The notes beneath the pieces were generated by a model that did no database searches, was not told the origin of the DNA, and was given only the letters and a program-made list of their open reading frames with translations. A stretch of 64,000 bases of DNA from Lachnoclostridium sp. An138 (GTDB taxonomy: Bacteria; Bacillota; Clostridia; Lachnospirales; Lachnospiraceae). Position numbers and translations under genes: made by a program. Location of the stretch: positions 160,679 to 224,678 of the forward strand of contig NZ_NFLF01000005.1 in the NCBI RefSeq assembly GCF_002160765.1, given 5' to 3'. Every line of letters starts with the position of its first letter. Position 1 is the stretch's first letter. This document shows, piece after piece, positions 7,960 to 15,741 of the stretch.

Positions 7960-10500
7960 TCAGGTCTCCTCAGCCGGAAGACAGACCAGGAACAGATTCC
8001 CCAGCCCTTCATACATCTGAGTGCTGTCGTTCAGTCCCCGGCGGCTGCTCTCGCCCGTCAGCGGATCTGTCACGATGATATTCTGCTGATCGTAGCCCGT
8101 GATCAGCTCCGCCGCGTTTCCGCCCTGCATGGCAAGCACCGGGCAGCCCTGGCTGATATAATACTGTATCATGCTGATCGAGCAGCCCGACAGATCGAGA
8201 ACCCGTCCTCCCGACTGCTCTGTCAGAATTTCATAAGGCGTGTAGCCCTGGGACAGATAGGCCTCCACATCGCTGTAAATCTTTTGTGTTCCCAGCAGAA
8301 TCTCAATGGCTGCCTGAAGACTGGACTCTCCGGCACTCTGCTGGGGATTCTCAAAGGTTCCCAGATCCACACGGGTGCTGCGTCCGCCTCTCTTCCAGAT
8401 ATATGCCTGTCTGCCGTCCACCACGCTGCCCATCGCGTCATAGGCCTCAAGGATGGCCGCGTTCGCCTTTGTATAAGCCCCCAGGAAAGAGCCATCGAAG
8501 CCGTAGGCGTAATACCGTTCATCCGCTGTCTCATTTCCAAGAGCCAGGCCGCGGCTGCCTTCAAAGAGTACCTGCTCCGGCGTAAGCCTCCTCAGCCTTC
8601 CCGATCCGTGTCCTTCTGACAGGGCAAAATAATATTCCCGTTTCTTATCTCCGGAATTTCTGGTCTCCAGGGAAATCTTTTCCGCATTCTCCACATCACG
8701 GCTGGTGATCGTCTCCGGCGAAGTCTCTGTATAGCTTCCATCTGCCGACCGCTGCACGCAGCTTAAGGAAATCCGGTTGTTCTCGATGGAAATGGAAACC
8801 ACATATTTCCCCAGAGACTCATAATCGGACGTCCGGAGTTCATTCCCGTTCTGATCCTGAATCACTACGCGTCCCATGGGGAAGACCGTATTTCCCGCAA
8901 TATCCTGCTGCACATCACTCTGTCTGGCTTCTCCGTAGATAAAATCCGTCCCCATAAAGCCCAGAGCCTGAATATAATACCCGTCCTGAGCCGACACCGT
9001 CCTGCCCGTGCCTGTCTCCAGATCCAGAACCGTCACCGCCCCGGACTCATACAGGGAGTTTTCCTGATGCCATGCGGCAAACCGCCCATCCGAGGATACC
9101 ATACAGCTTTCTTCTTCGATATCCGTCACAATATTCTCATATTCCAGCGTATTCAGATCAATCCGGACAATATTTCCGTCCAGGAACAGATAGAACTGCT
9201 GATCATTGTTCACATACGCCAGTTCTCCCAGCTCTGCCTCCAGAGCCGCGAAGGAACGGCTGCTCTCGATAAAAACTCTTTCCTCCACAGAATTTGCCAG
9301 GGCGTCATAGGTATACAGCGCTATGCCGGTCTCGCCTTCATGTGTTCCGCGGTTCATATAACCGTATACCAGGAAATTCATGCTTCCGGATTCCGACACA
9401 TCCAGAATCCGGATTCCATGCTCGTCATAGCTGCCCCGGAGATCGCTGCCCTCCCGGAAGCCGAAAACCAGCGCCAGCTTGTTCTGCGCCGCGTCATAGC
9501 TCCAGAGCTGCCCGTTCTGCACGAAACCAACGATGTTTTCCTCTTCGTTTTTCCGGTATTCCACCTCTGTATTCAGGATACCCAGATTTATGGCTGTATC
9601 CGAGAAAATATCAAGAGACGGGTCGAAAATCCGGTCAGTCTTCCTGTCATAGTTCAGAAGATACATCCTCTGATCCGTATACCGCACGCGGTAAGCTTCC
9701 GTCACCTCATAGCTCTCCGTCTCTCCGTTTTCATTCACATAGTCTGCCTCATACTCCAGGCGGATCGAAGCGACAGAATCCTCTATCTCCGTGATATAGG
9801 TCCGGACCTCTCCCGAAGGCGGCTGTACGTCCATATCCGCCCAGATCATCTGATTGTAACGGGAATGAATCGTCACATGATCGAGGGTATCGTTGTCGGC
9901 GGTGGAGTCTGTCTCCATATACTGGGCAATGCTGACCGTATTGTTTTTGTCAAACAGGGCATTGTGGATCGTGTCCACAAAATCCAGGCATTCGTCCAGG
10001 TGCGTATCCGGGATGTTGGACAGATGGGTATAATACCAGACCTCCCTGCCCTGCTCCAGTTCCAGGCGGAGCACAAGCAGGTATTCCTCTCCTTCCTCCA
10101 GGAGGTCCATCAGCTGAAAGTCCGCCCGGATTTCGTCTCCGTCTCTCTGCAGATCCGTCAGCTCACCGTCCTCAATCAGACGCTCCATATTGGTGCTCCG
10201 CACTTCATAATACACATTCCGTACAGACGTATCCGGACTTTCAATCCGGATGGAAATCGTCCTGTCGTCAGAAAGCGGCAGCACAGCGTCCCGGATATAC
10301 GCCGCGTCCATGCTCTCCGTGTAGCCGTGGAGAAGATTGAAGGAGCGGCCGCCTCTTTCCAGGTAGATGAGCGGCAGAGTGGCGGAAGCCATATGCGCGG
10401 TAGAATCCGCGTTCCCGGCCATGAGATAATAGCCCATTCCCATAAGCCCCAGGAAAAACGCTGCTGTAATAGACACGATTTTCAGAATGGTTTTCTTCAA
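7960..10500 (-). CDS. Large exported protein with a C-terminal C39-like segment
   Basis: 846 residues. An N-terminal signal-anchor helix (about 5-28) is followed by a long acidic extracytoplasmic region with many short beta-strand repeats (VRIDLNTLEYENIV, VTVLDLETG), which could form a propeller-like fold. The end (about 745-840) resembles the C39-like domain (LDLSGCSISMIQYYISQGCPVLAM, then ITGYDQQNIIVTDPLTG), but no CGxA catalytic segment precedes it, so protease activity is doubtful. The start is TTG, supported by GGAGGAG seven bases upstream and by a 4-bp TTGA overlap with the methyltransferase stop, which indicates translational coupling. Function unknown. Confidence 0.7.
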   Translation of the reverse strand: MKKTILKIVSITAAFFLGLMGMGYYLMAGNADSTAHMASATLPLIYLERGGRSFNLLHGYTESMDAAYIRDAVLPLSDDRTISIRIESPDTSVRNVYYEVRSTNMERLIEDGELTDLQRDGDEIRADFQLMDLLEEGEEYLLVLRLELEQGREVWYYTHLSNIPDTHLDECLDFVDTIHNALFDKNNTVSIAQYMETDSTADNDTLDHVTIHSRYNQMIWADMDVQPPSGEVRTYITEIEDSVASIRLEYEADYVNENGETESYEVTEAYRVRYTDQRMYLLNYDRKTDRIFDPSLDIFSDTAINLGILNTEVEYRKNEEENIVGFVQNGQLWSYDAAQNKLALVFGFREGSDLRGSYDEHGIRILDVSESGSMNFLVYGYMNRGTHEGETGIALYTYDALANSVEERVFIESSRSFAALEAELGELAYVNNDQQFYLFLDGNIVRIDLNTLEYENIVTDIEEESCMVSSDGRFAAWHQENSLYESGAVTVLDLETGTGRTVSAQDGYYIQALGFMGTDFIYGEARQSDVQQDIAGNTVFPMGRVVIQDQNGNELRTSDYESLGKYVVSISIENNRISLSCVQRSADGSYTETSPETITSRDVENAEKISLETRNSGDKKREYYFALSEGHGSGRLRRLTPEQVLFEGSRGLALGNETADERYYAYGFDGSFLGAYTKANAAILEAYDAMGSVVDGRQAYIWKRGGRSTRVDLGTFENPQQSAGESSLQAAIEILLGTQKIYSDVEAYLSQGYTPYEILTEQSGGRVLDLSGCSISMIQYYISQGCPVLAMQGGNAAELITGYDQQNIIVTDPLTGESSRRGLNDSTQMYEGLGNLFLVCLPAEET

Positions 10501-11738
10501 CAGCTTTCTCCTCCTTTCTTTCTTCTCCGGTAGGCTTCCGCGGGAGACGCCTCTGCGCTCAGCAGACGCGCAAGCGTCAGATCCGCATGAATGGCCGACG
10601 CGCAGCGCTCATACTCCTCCATGCACTGCCTCCGCTTTTCTTCCTCCGCCTCTTCCGTTCCCGGACGCTTCACTGCCCGGATCAGAATGTTCTTCGGCGT
10701 GTGCTCCATGTCGATAAATTCCAGAATCTGCGTGTCATAGCCCTGTCCCTCCAGAAGCCGGGCCCGCAGTCCGTCTGTCATAAGGGCCGCGAACCGTTCC
10801 TTCAGAAGCCCGTAGCCAAGCACCGGCGCCAGGGTCTCGTTTTCGATCTGGCCGTTCAGTTCATGCTGGCAGCAGGGCACGGAAAGAATGACCTTCGCGT
10901 TCCATTTTACCGCTTTGTACAGAGCATAGTCGGTAGCCGTATCGCAGGCGTGCAGGGTCACCACCATATCCACCTGGCTGCAGCCCTCGTATCCGGCAAT
11001 ATCGCCCTGCAGAAAGGTCAGCTTTTCATATCCGTATTTCCGGCTCAGCTCGCTGCATTTCCGAATCACGTCTTTTTTCAGATCCAGACCGATGATCCGC
11101 ACATCCAGCCCTCTGCGCTCCTTCAGATAATAGTAAATGGCAAAGGTCAGATAGGACTTTCCGCAGCCGAAATCCAGAATTGTCAGTTCCCGGTCCCGGG
11201 GAAGAGCCGGCAGAATATCCTCGATGAACTCCAGGAAGCGGTTGATCTGCCGGAACTTGTCGTAGCGTGCGCGCACCACACGTCCTTCTGCAGTCATCAC
11301 TCCCAGATCCGCAAGAAAGGGAACCGGCGTCCCTTCCTCCAGAAGATATGCCTTCTTTCTATTATGCTCCAGATTTGCCTTGTTTACACAGGAGGCCTCC
11401 GGTCCCCCGCTGCCCGGGCGCCGTTTTTCCTTCACGGTCACCCGGCCCTTTTTGCTTACCAGGGCCGTCACATCTCCTCCTGCCCCAGACATCTGCAGCT
11501 GGCAGAAAGTATCCTCCATCCAGCCGCAGATCCGGGCGGCCGCTTCCTCCCTGCTCATATTTTCATGAAAGGCCTGGGTTCCCCGGAATATTTCCGCCTG
11601 AAATTTCAGCTGGCCCTTCAGGAGCACCGGACGAATCCGGACCTTCTGCTCCTCCCGCCCTTTCCGGGGCGCGCTTAAAATAAGACGCTCCAGATTCTGA
11701 TCCATATATTTTTCAAGTAATTTTCTCAATTCTTCCAT
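10497..11738 (-). CDS. Class I SAM-dependent methyltransferase
   Basis: 413 residues. The C-terminal two thirds carry the Rossmann methyltransferase: motif I TILDFGCGKSYLTFA, an acidic post-I residue in IIGLDLKK, VVTLHACDTATDYAL and ILSVPCCQHEL. The HACD and PCCQHEL segments are typical of the Methyltransf_32 group, related to GSTCD/METTL25 proteins, thought to act on RNA. The N-terminal ~140 residues form a separate domain with a KxGRVTVKEKR stretch. The substrate is not evident. It overlaps the exported-protein gene by 4 bp. Confidence 0.8.
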   Translation of the reverse strand: MEELRKLLEKYMDQNLERLILSAPRKGREEQKVRIRPVLLKGQLKFQAEIFRGTQAFHENMSREEAAARICGWMEDTFCQLQMSGAGGDVTALVSKKGRVTVKEKRRPGSGGPEASCVNKANLEHNRKKAYLLEEGTPVPFLADLGVMTAEGRVVRARYDKFRQINRFLEFIEDILPALPRDRELTILDFGCGKSYLTFAIYYYLKERRGLDVRIIGLDLKKDVIRKCSELSRKYGYEKLTFLQGDIAGYEGCSQVDMVVTLHACDTATDYALYKAVKWNAKVILSVPCCQHELNGQIENETLAPVLGYGLLKERFAALMTDGLRARLLEGQGYDTQILEFIDMEHTPKNILIRAVKRPGTEEAEEEKRRQCMEEYERCASAIHADLTLARLLSAEASPAEAYRRRKKGGESC

Positions 11739-11866
11739 ATGATACCTCAGATGACATCCGTACAGCAGATGTCTTCATTCTTTTCACCATGCCGTTTGCA
11801 GGCCGTATTCCTCTGTCTTACGCCCTTGTCAATCGGTAGTATAGCACAAAGTCTTTCTGATTGCCA

Positions 11867-11895
11867 TTGTAAAATATCAGGCTCTGTGGTATGAT
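11867..11895 (+). promoter_or_regulatory. Promoter of the ACT-domain gene
   Basis: TTGTAA (11867-11872) and TATGAT (11890-11895), spacer 17 bp. A hairpin (CCCCGG/CCGGGG, about 11914-11936) lies in the ~105-base leader. I see no known riboswitch. Confidence 0.7.
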
Positions 11896-12005
11896 ATTTG
11901 CGTATTCCTAAGCCCCGGCCGCCAGTCACCCGGGGCTGTTCCAAACGACAGCCGGCAGCTTCGCCTGACTGCACACTCTATTTCGACACAAAGGAGAATG
12001 ATCGG

Positions 12006-12410
12006 ATGCTGAAACAATTATCCATATACGCAGAAAATAGAAAAGGCACCCTGCAGAGTATCACGCAGATTCTCGCCGACGCGGGGATCAATATCTGGGG
12101 CTCCTGCACAAATGACGGCGCGGAATACGGAATCAACCGAATGGTTGTATCCGAGCCCGAAAAGGCCATGGAAGCGCTGGAAGGCGCGGGCTACCTCTGC
12201 CGCCTGACCAGTGTCATCGGCGTGGAGCTGGCCGATGAAGTAGGAAATCTGAACCGCCTTCTGCAGGCTCTGTCAGAGAGCAATATCAATATCAACTACA
12301 TTTACCTTTCTTTCAACCGCGATTCCGGCCTGCCTGTTATGGTATTCCAGACGGAAGATTCCGCCGAGGTGGAAAGCTGCATCCGCAAGAAAGGATTTTC
12401 CGTGGTATAA
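12006..12410 (+). CDS. Tandem ACT-domain protein
   Basis: 134 residues made of two ACT domains (about 2-66 and 70-134). The first opens with KQLSIYAENRKGTLQSITQILADAGINI and the second with VIGVELADEVGNLNRLLQALSESNINI, both with the Gly/Asn turn used for amino-acid binding. Such stand-alone proteins are thought to sense amino acids and regulate a partner enzyme. The start ATG lies nine bases after AAGGAG; a longer open frame upstream has no ribosome site. It has its own promoter and terminator, so no partner can be inferred from neighbours. Confidence 0.85.
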   Translation: MLKQLSIYAENRKGTLQSITQILADAGINIWGSCTNDGAEYGINRMVVSEPEKAMEALEGAGYLCRLTSVIGVELADEVGNLNRLLQALSESNININYIYLSFNRDSGLPVMVFQTEDSAEVESCIRKKGFSVV

Positions 12411-12470
12411 TGCTGACGATATGATACTGCGCCGCATGGCATACGGGCATATAAGCCATATAAATAAAAG

Positions 12471-12528
12471 GAGGGCATTCCCACAGTCATCACGAAAGAT
12501 TGATGACCTGAGGGATGCCCTCTTTTTT
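12471..12528. terminator. Bidirectional terminator after the ACT gene
   Basis: Outer arms GAGGGCATTCC and GGGATGCCCTC enclose an inner hairpin GTCATCA/TGATGAC. The plus side ends in TTTTTT (12523-12528); the minus side continues with CCTTTTATTT. It can end the ACT transcript and also a minus-strand transcript through 12554-12667. Confidence 0.85.
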
Positions 12529-12553
12529 CCGGCTTTTCCGCGGCTGCCTGCCT

Positions 12554-12667
12554 CTAATTTTCCTTTTTCCCGCTGCGAATCCGGCAGATAACCAGACCTG
12601 CGCAGCAGACGGACAGCCAGAGTATCTGTACCAGCAATACCAGATCGATTCCATTTCCAGCCTGCAT
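12554..12667 (-). CDS. Possible small membrane peptide (37 aa)
   Basis: The frame reads MQAGNGID, then a hydrophobic stretch of about 20 residues (LVLLVQILWLSVCCAGLVI), then a basic tail RIRSGKKEN. This layout (short N-terminus, one helix, KK tail) resembles holin-like or type I toxin peptides. A weak GAAGG site precedes the ATG, and TATAAT occurs about 75 bp upstream. The bidirectional terminator lies just past the stop. It is the only gene candidate in 12411-12903. No homologue is known to me. Confidence 0.35.
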   Translation of the reverse strand: MQAGNGIDLVLLVQILWLSVCCAGLVICRIRSGKKEN

Positions 12668-12834
12668 ATTGACGCCTTCTTTCAAACAGTGCTTTTCCCG
12701 CCATTACGGCTTTTCCTTTATGTTTATTATTTATTATAGGAAGCGTTCTGTTAAATTCTCCAGCCTGTTTTCGAAAAGGTCCGTTTAAGTTGGTGTAAAA
12801 TCTGCGTTAACCCCCGAAAAGCTCCACTCATAAG

Positions 12835-12880
12835 AGCAGCGCCGGCTGTCAGAAGTCTCCCTCATCCAGCCGGCGCTGCT
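12835..12880 (-). terminator. Hairpin after the M23 gene
   Basis: A perfect 14-bp GC-rich stem (12835-12848 with 12867-12880) lies 24 bp after the M23 gene stop. On the minus strand it is followed only by CTCTTATG, so the T run is weak. Confidence 0.6.
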
Positions 12881-12903
12881 TTCTGTTTCTACTCTGTTTT
12901 ATT

Positions 12904-14526
12904 TTACTCCAGCATCGTCAGCGGATCAACCTGAGAGCCGTTGACAATAATCTCAAAATGCAGATGCGGCCCGGTGCTTCGTCCGGTATTGCCGCTCAGC
13001 GCAATCCGCTCGCCCTGCTCCACAGTCTCGCCTACAGATACCAGCACACGGCTTAGATGCGCGTAACGCGTCTGATTTCCGTCCGGATGGCGGATCGTGA
13101 CGCAGTTTCCATAGCTGCTGAACCAGCCCGCCTGAGTTACAGTGCCGCCGCAGGAAGCGAATACCGTGGTTCCCACCGGGGTCGCCCAGTCCACGCCTTT
13201 GTGCTGACGGCCCCATCTCCATTTGAAGCCGGAGGTGAAGGTTCCGCCTGACAGGGGCTTGATATAGGTGGGCGGCGTCTGGGTGCCGCGCTCGATGATC
13301 TCCGGTACCGGCTCGGTCATCACAGTCTCGGCAATAATCTCCCGTCCTGTCTCCGTGCCGTTCTCCCGGGTAATCAGAGCGGTGACCTCATGATGGCCGG
13401 CCACAGGCTCCTGGCGCACAACTGTATCCGTCGTGTACCATTCGTCATTGTCTATATACTGCACCTCGGCGTAGTAGTCTTCCTCGTAGGTGGACTCTTC
13501 CACTATGGTTACGGTCAGTTCCGGCTCCGGAACCGTAATGATGATCTGATCGCCGGGATGAAGCACCGTATCCTCCGACAGTCCCTCGTTCAGGGCCAGC
13601 ACCTCAGCCACCAGCAGTCCGTTGCTGTTCGCAATCACCGACAGGGTGTCGCCGCTCTGGACTTCATAGACCGTATTCTTTGCCGTCTCTTTGGTGACCA
13701 GTTCAATGGCCTCGTCCGTAGGCGTGATCTGATCCTCAGAAACATAAGCCTCCGCAATCTCCACCTTTTCACTGAAATCCACGTCCCGCAGGCCGTCTCC
13801 GGCTACTTCGGTGGTGTTCTCTTCTTCCTCTTCGGTGTTCTCAATATTTTCAGCCGTCACCGTCTCTGTGATGACATCCTCTACCGCATAGCTTACATCA
13901 AAGTCTCCGATGCCGGCGCTTGTTCCGGGAACGGAAGCGATGCCGGCCGGCGCCGACTCCTCCTGTTCTTCCGCCGTCTGCTGCTTCGATACCTCCACCG
14001 TATAGACGTTCAGCTCTCTCTCCGCGTCAGAGACGATGCTGATCTGAAATTCATTTTCTGTATCATACCGATCCTTCGCGGCATACAGCACGTCCATCAC
14101 GTCCTGGTATCCGCCCAGCGTCACTGTGAATTCGTTGATTTTCAGCTGATAGGCTTTCTTTTTCGCAGTGGCCACCACGTTCTGAAGCTCCTGGTAAATG
14201 GCTTCTGTCAGCGTCTCCGGGTCCATGGTGCTTCCGAAAATCTTCGGAATCTTATCCAGCTCATATTCCACGTCCGCCAGCACCAGCCCGTCCGTCTCCC
14301 GGGAAATCCGGGCCCTGGCCTCCAGAAACGCATTCTCCACCACGTCCGGATTGCGCACGGAACCGACCACCTTACCCTCCAGCGTCACTTCGTAATAGCT
14401 GTTTCCATTGCCGAAACCACTGCCCAGAAGGGGAACTCCCACCAGCATACAGCCGCAGGTGATCGCCATGGCCTCAATAAAAGTCAGTTTGGATCTTTTA
14501 TTAAAAAATAACTTTTTTCTGCTCAT
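12904..14526 (-). CDS. Cell-wall peptidase with LysM, G5 and M23 domains
   Basis: 540 residues. A membrane-anchor helix lies at about 17-37. A region of unknown fold follows (about 45-190), then an acidic linker, a LysM domain (YEVQSGDTLSVIANSNGLLV), a G5 domain (VRQEPVAGHHEVTALI region) and a C-terminal M23 peptidase. The zinc ligands appear as HKGVDW and HLHFEI, with YAHL between them, so it should be an active endopeptidase that cuts peptidoglycan cross-links outside the membrane. LysM provides wall binding. A TGTAAT-N5-TGTAAC repeat lies just upstream. Confidence 0.92.
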   Translation of the reverse strand: MSRKKLFFNKRSKLTFIEAMAITCGCMLVGVPLLGSGFGNGNSYYEVTLEGKVVGSVRNPDVVENAFLEARARISRETDGLVLADVEYELDKIPKIFGSTMDPETLTEAIYQELQNVVATAKKKAYQLKINEFTVTLGGYQDVMDVLYAAKDRYDTENEFQISIVSDAERELNVYTVEVSKQQTAEEQEESAPAGIASVPGTSAGIGDFDVSYAVEDVITETVTAENIENTEEEEENTTEVAGDGLRDVDFSEKVEIAEAYVSEDQITPTDEAIELVTKETAKNTVYEVQSGDTLSVIANSNGLLVAEVLALNEGLSEDTVLHPGDQIIITVPEPELTVTIVEESTYEEDYYAEVQYIDNDEWYTTDTVVRQEPVAGHHEVTALITRENGTETGREIIAETVMTEPVPEIIERGTQTPPTYIKPLSGGTFTSGFKWRWGRQHKGVDWATPVGTTVFASCGGTVTQAGWFSSYGNCVTIRHPDGNQTRYAHLSRVLVSVGETVEQGERIALSGNTGRSTGPHLHFEIIVNGSQVDPLTMLE

Positions 14527-14542
14527 TCGCTCTTCATTCTTA

Positions 14543-14559
14543 TGTAATACTTTTGTAAC
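14543..14559 (+). promoter_or_regulatory. WalR-like direct repeat upstream of the M23 gene
   Basis: TGTAAT-ACTTT-TGTAAC matches the WalR (YycF) box TGTWAH-N5-TGTWAH exactly. It lies 17-33 bp before the start codon of a wall hydrolase, the typical target class, but in the opposite orientation to the gene. No promoter hexamers could be fixed, so its role is uncertain. Confidence 0.4.
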
Positions 14560-14564
14560 ATTTC

Positions 14565-15074
14565 TTATTCTATCAGCATTTTCAGCGCTTGTAAAGTTTT
14601 TTCTAAGGTTTCTTCCACATTCAGCCCGTCTTCCTCTACTGTCACATCCGCATACCGCTCATAAAGGATGGTTCTCTCCTCATAGAGTCCCTTTAAAGTC
14701 TGGCCCTCCCGAAGCACCACGCCCCGGCCTCTGATGTCCCGCAGACGCGCTTCCACAGCCTCATAGGAAAGGCTGAGATAGACAACGACGCCAATCTGTC
14801 CCAGATGCTCCATGGCCCCTGCCCCGTACACCACGCTTCCCCCGGTGGCAATCACAGCTCCTTCCGGCTCCAGCCCCGCGTTGACCCGCTCCTCAACAGC
14901 CAGAAAGCCGTCCGGCCCCTCCTGTTCAATGATCTCACTGAGCAGACGGCCTTCTTCCTTTTGTATGACCAGATCCGCGTCGATGAAGTCCTTTCCCAGA
15001 ACCTTCGCCAGTATGACGCCTATGGTGCTCTTTCCCGCTCCGGGCATTCCGATCAGCACTACGTTCTTTTTCAT
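14565..15074 (-). CDS. aroK: Shikimate kinase
   Basis: 169 residues, the normal length. The Walker A motif GMPGAGKST is at about 9-17, the shikimate-binding acidic pair in FIDADLVIQ, and the GG of ATGGSVV follows. It phosphorylates shikimate at O3 in the chorismate pathway in the cytoplasm. The start has AAGGAAGAAGAAGG just before the ATG. The preceding flavin-reductase frame runs 140 bp into this gene in another frame. No other aro genes are in the window. Confidence 0.92.
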   Translation of the reverse strand: MKKNVVLIGMPGAGKSTIGVILAKVLGKDFIDADLVIQKEEGRLLSEIIEQEGPDGFLAVEERVNAGLEPEGAVIATGGSVVYGAGAMEHLGQIGVVVYLSLSYEAVEARLRDIRGRGVVLREGQTLKGLYEERTILYERYADVTVEEDGLNVEETLEKTLQALKMLIE

Positions 15075-15645
15075 CCTTCTTCTTCCTTTTCACACTCCAG
15101 CCAAAGCTTCCGCAGGGCTCTCCCAGAGCCATATAGGTTCCATGGGAATAAGCGATAAGCCCTGTCTGATTGAGCTCAAAACGTCCTTTTTCGTTCAGAT
15201 ATTCTTCATCCACCGACACGCCGAGAACCTCCGCGAGAAACATATGGTGGGAACCCAGTTCCTTGATCTCCGTGACCCGGCACTCGATATTCACCGGACT
15301 TTCCTCAATCACAGGAGCCAGCTTCAAGTACTGCGCTCTGCCGGGCGTCAGCCCCGTCTCTTTGAATTTATCCACATCCCGCCCGGAACGGACACCGCAG
15401 TAATCTGCGGCCCATGCCAGCTTCTTTGTGGTCAGATTAATGACAAATTCTCCCGTCTCCCGGATCATATCATAAGAATACCGTTCCGGCCGTATGGACA
15501 CGGATACCATAGCAGGGTCGGAACAGATTGTTCCGACCCATGCCGCTGTAATAATATTCGGTTTTTCTCCATCCCTGGCGCAGCTGACCATGACTGCCGG
15601 CAGGGGATAGAGCATATTTCCCGCTCTCCAGTGTTGTTTTTTCAT
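14935..15645 (-). CDS. Flavin reductase-like protein (FMN-binding split barrel), 3' end overlapping aroK
   Basis: The first ~185 residues form a flavin-reductase domain: VMVSCARDGEKPNIITAAWVGTICSDPAMVSVSI, a Cys-containing AADYCGVRSGRDVDKF, and the final LIAYSHGTYMALGEPCGSFGWSV. Proteins of this family normally end within a few residues of that point. Here the frame continues for about 50 more basic residues (KRKKKDEKERSAD and so on) through the first 140 bp of aroK. In the frame used by aroK, a TGA overlaps its ATG (ATGA), so a one-base indel in the AAGGAAGAAGAAGG run may have removed the native stop. The start ATG 15645 follows GAGGTGAAT. Two 45-bp repeats lie directly upstream. Confidence 0.8.
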   Translation of the reverse strand: MKKQHWRAGNMLYPLPAVMVSCARDGEKPNIITAAWVGTICSDPAMVSVSIRPERYSYDMIRETGEFVINLTTKKLAWAADYCGVRSGRDVDKFKETGLTPGRAQYLKLAPVIEESPVNIECRVTEIKELGSHHMFLAEVLGVSVDEEYLNEKGRFELNQTGLIAYSHGTYMALGEPCGSFGWSVKRKKKDEKERSADRNARSGKEHHRRHTGEGSGKGLHRRGSGHTKGRRPSAQ

Positions 15646-15651
15646 ATTCAC

Positions 15652-15741
15652 CTCACCCCCCAGGGGGTCCTCTCTTCCGGCTTTGCCGGAATTCACCTCA
15701 CCCCCCAGGGGGTCCTCTCTTCCGGCTTTGCCGGAATTCAC
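15652..15741 (-). repeat. Two tandem 45-bp double-hairpin units, locus 1
   Basis: On the minus strand each unit starts GTGAATTCC and contains two hairpins: TTCCGGC-AAA-GCCGGAA and CCCCC-T-GGGGG. The two copies are identical by eye. They sit between the ppaC stop, which the first unit overlaps by 4 bp, and the flavin-reductase start, and each restores a GAGGTGAAT ribosome-site-like end. The frame through them is open and would add a repeated NSGKAGREDPLGGEV if translated from the upstream GTG. A related pair is at 29576-29665. Confidence 0.9.

Noticed and set aside
9067..10533. Long plus-strand open frame (488 codons) opposite the exported-protein gene
   Set aside because: It is the antisense of a gene with strong ribosome site and signal anchor; the translation is His/Arg-rich with no domain, as expected of a shadow frame.
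12904..14526. Spore-specific sigma promoter for the M23 gene
   Set aside because: No convincing -35/-10 pair of a sporulation sigma factor could be read; only the TGTAA direct repeat is clear.
15652..15741. CRISPR-like reading of the 45-bp repeats
   Set aside because: The units are directly adjacent with no unique spacers, and there are only two per locus, with no cas genes.
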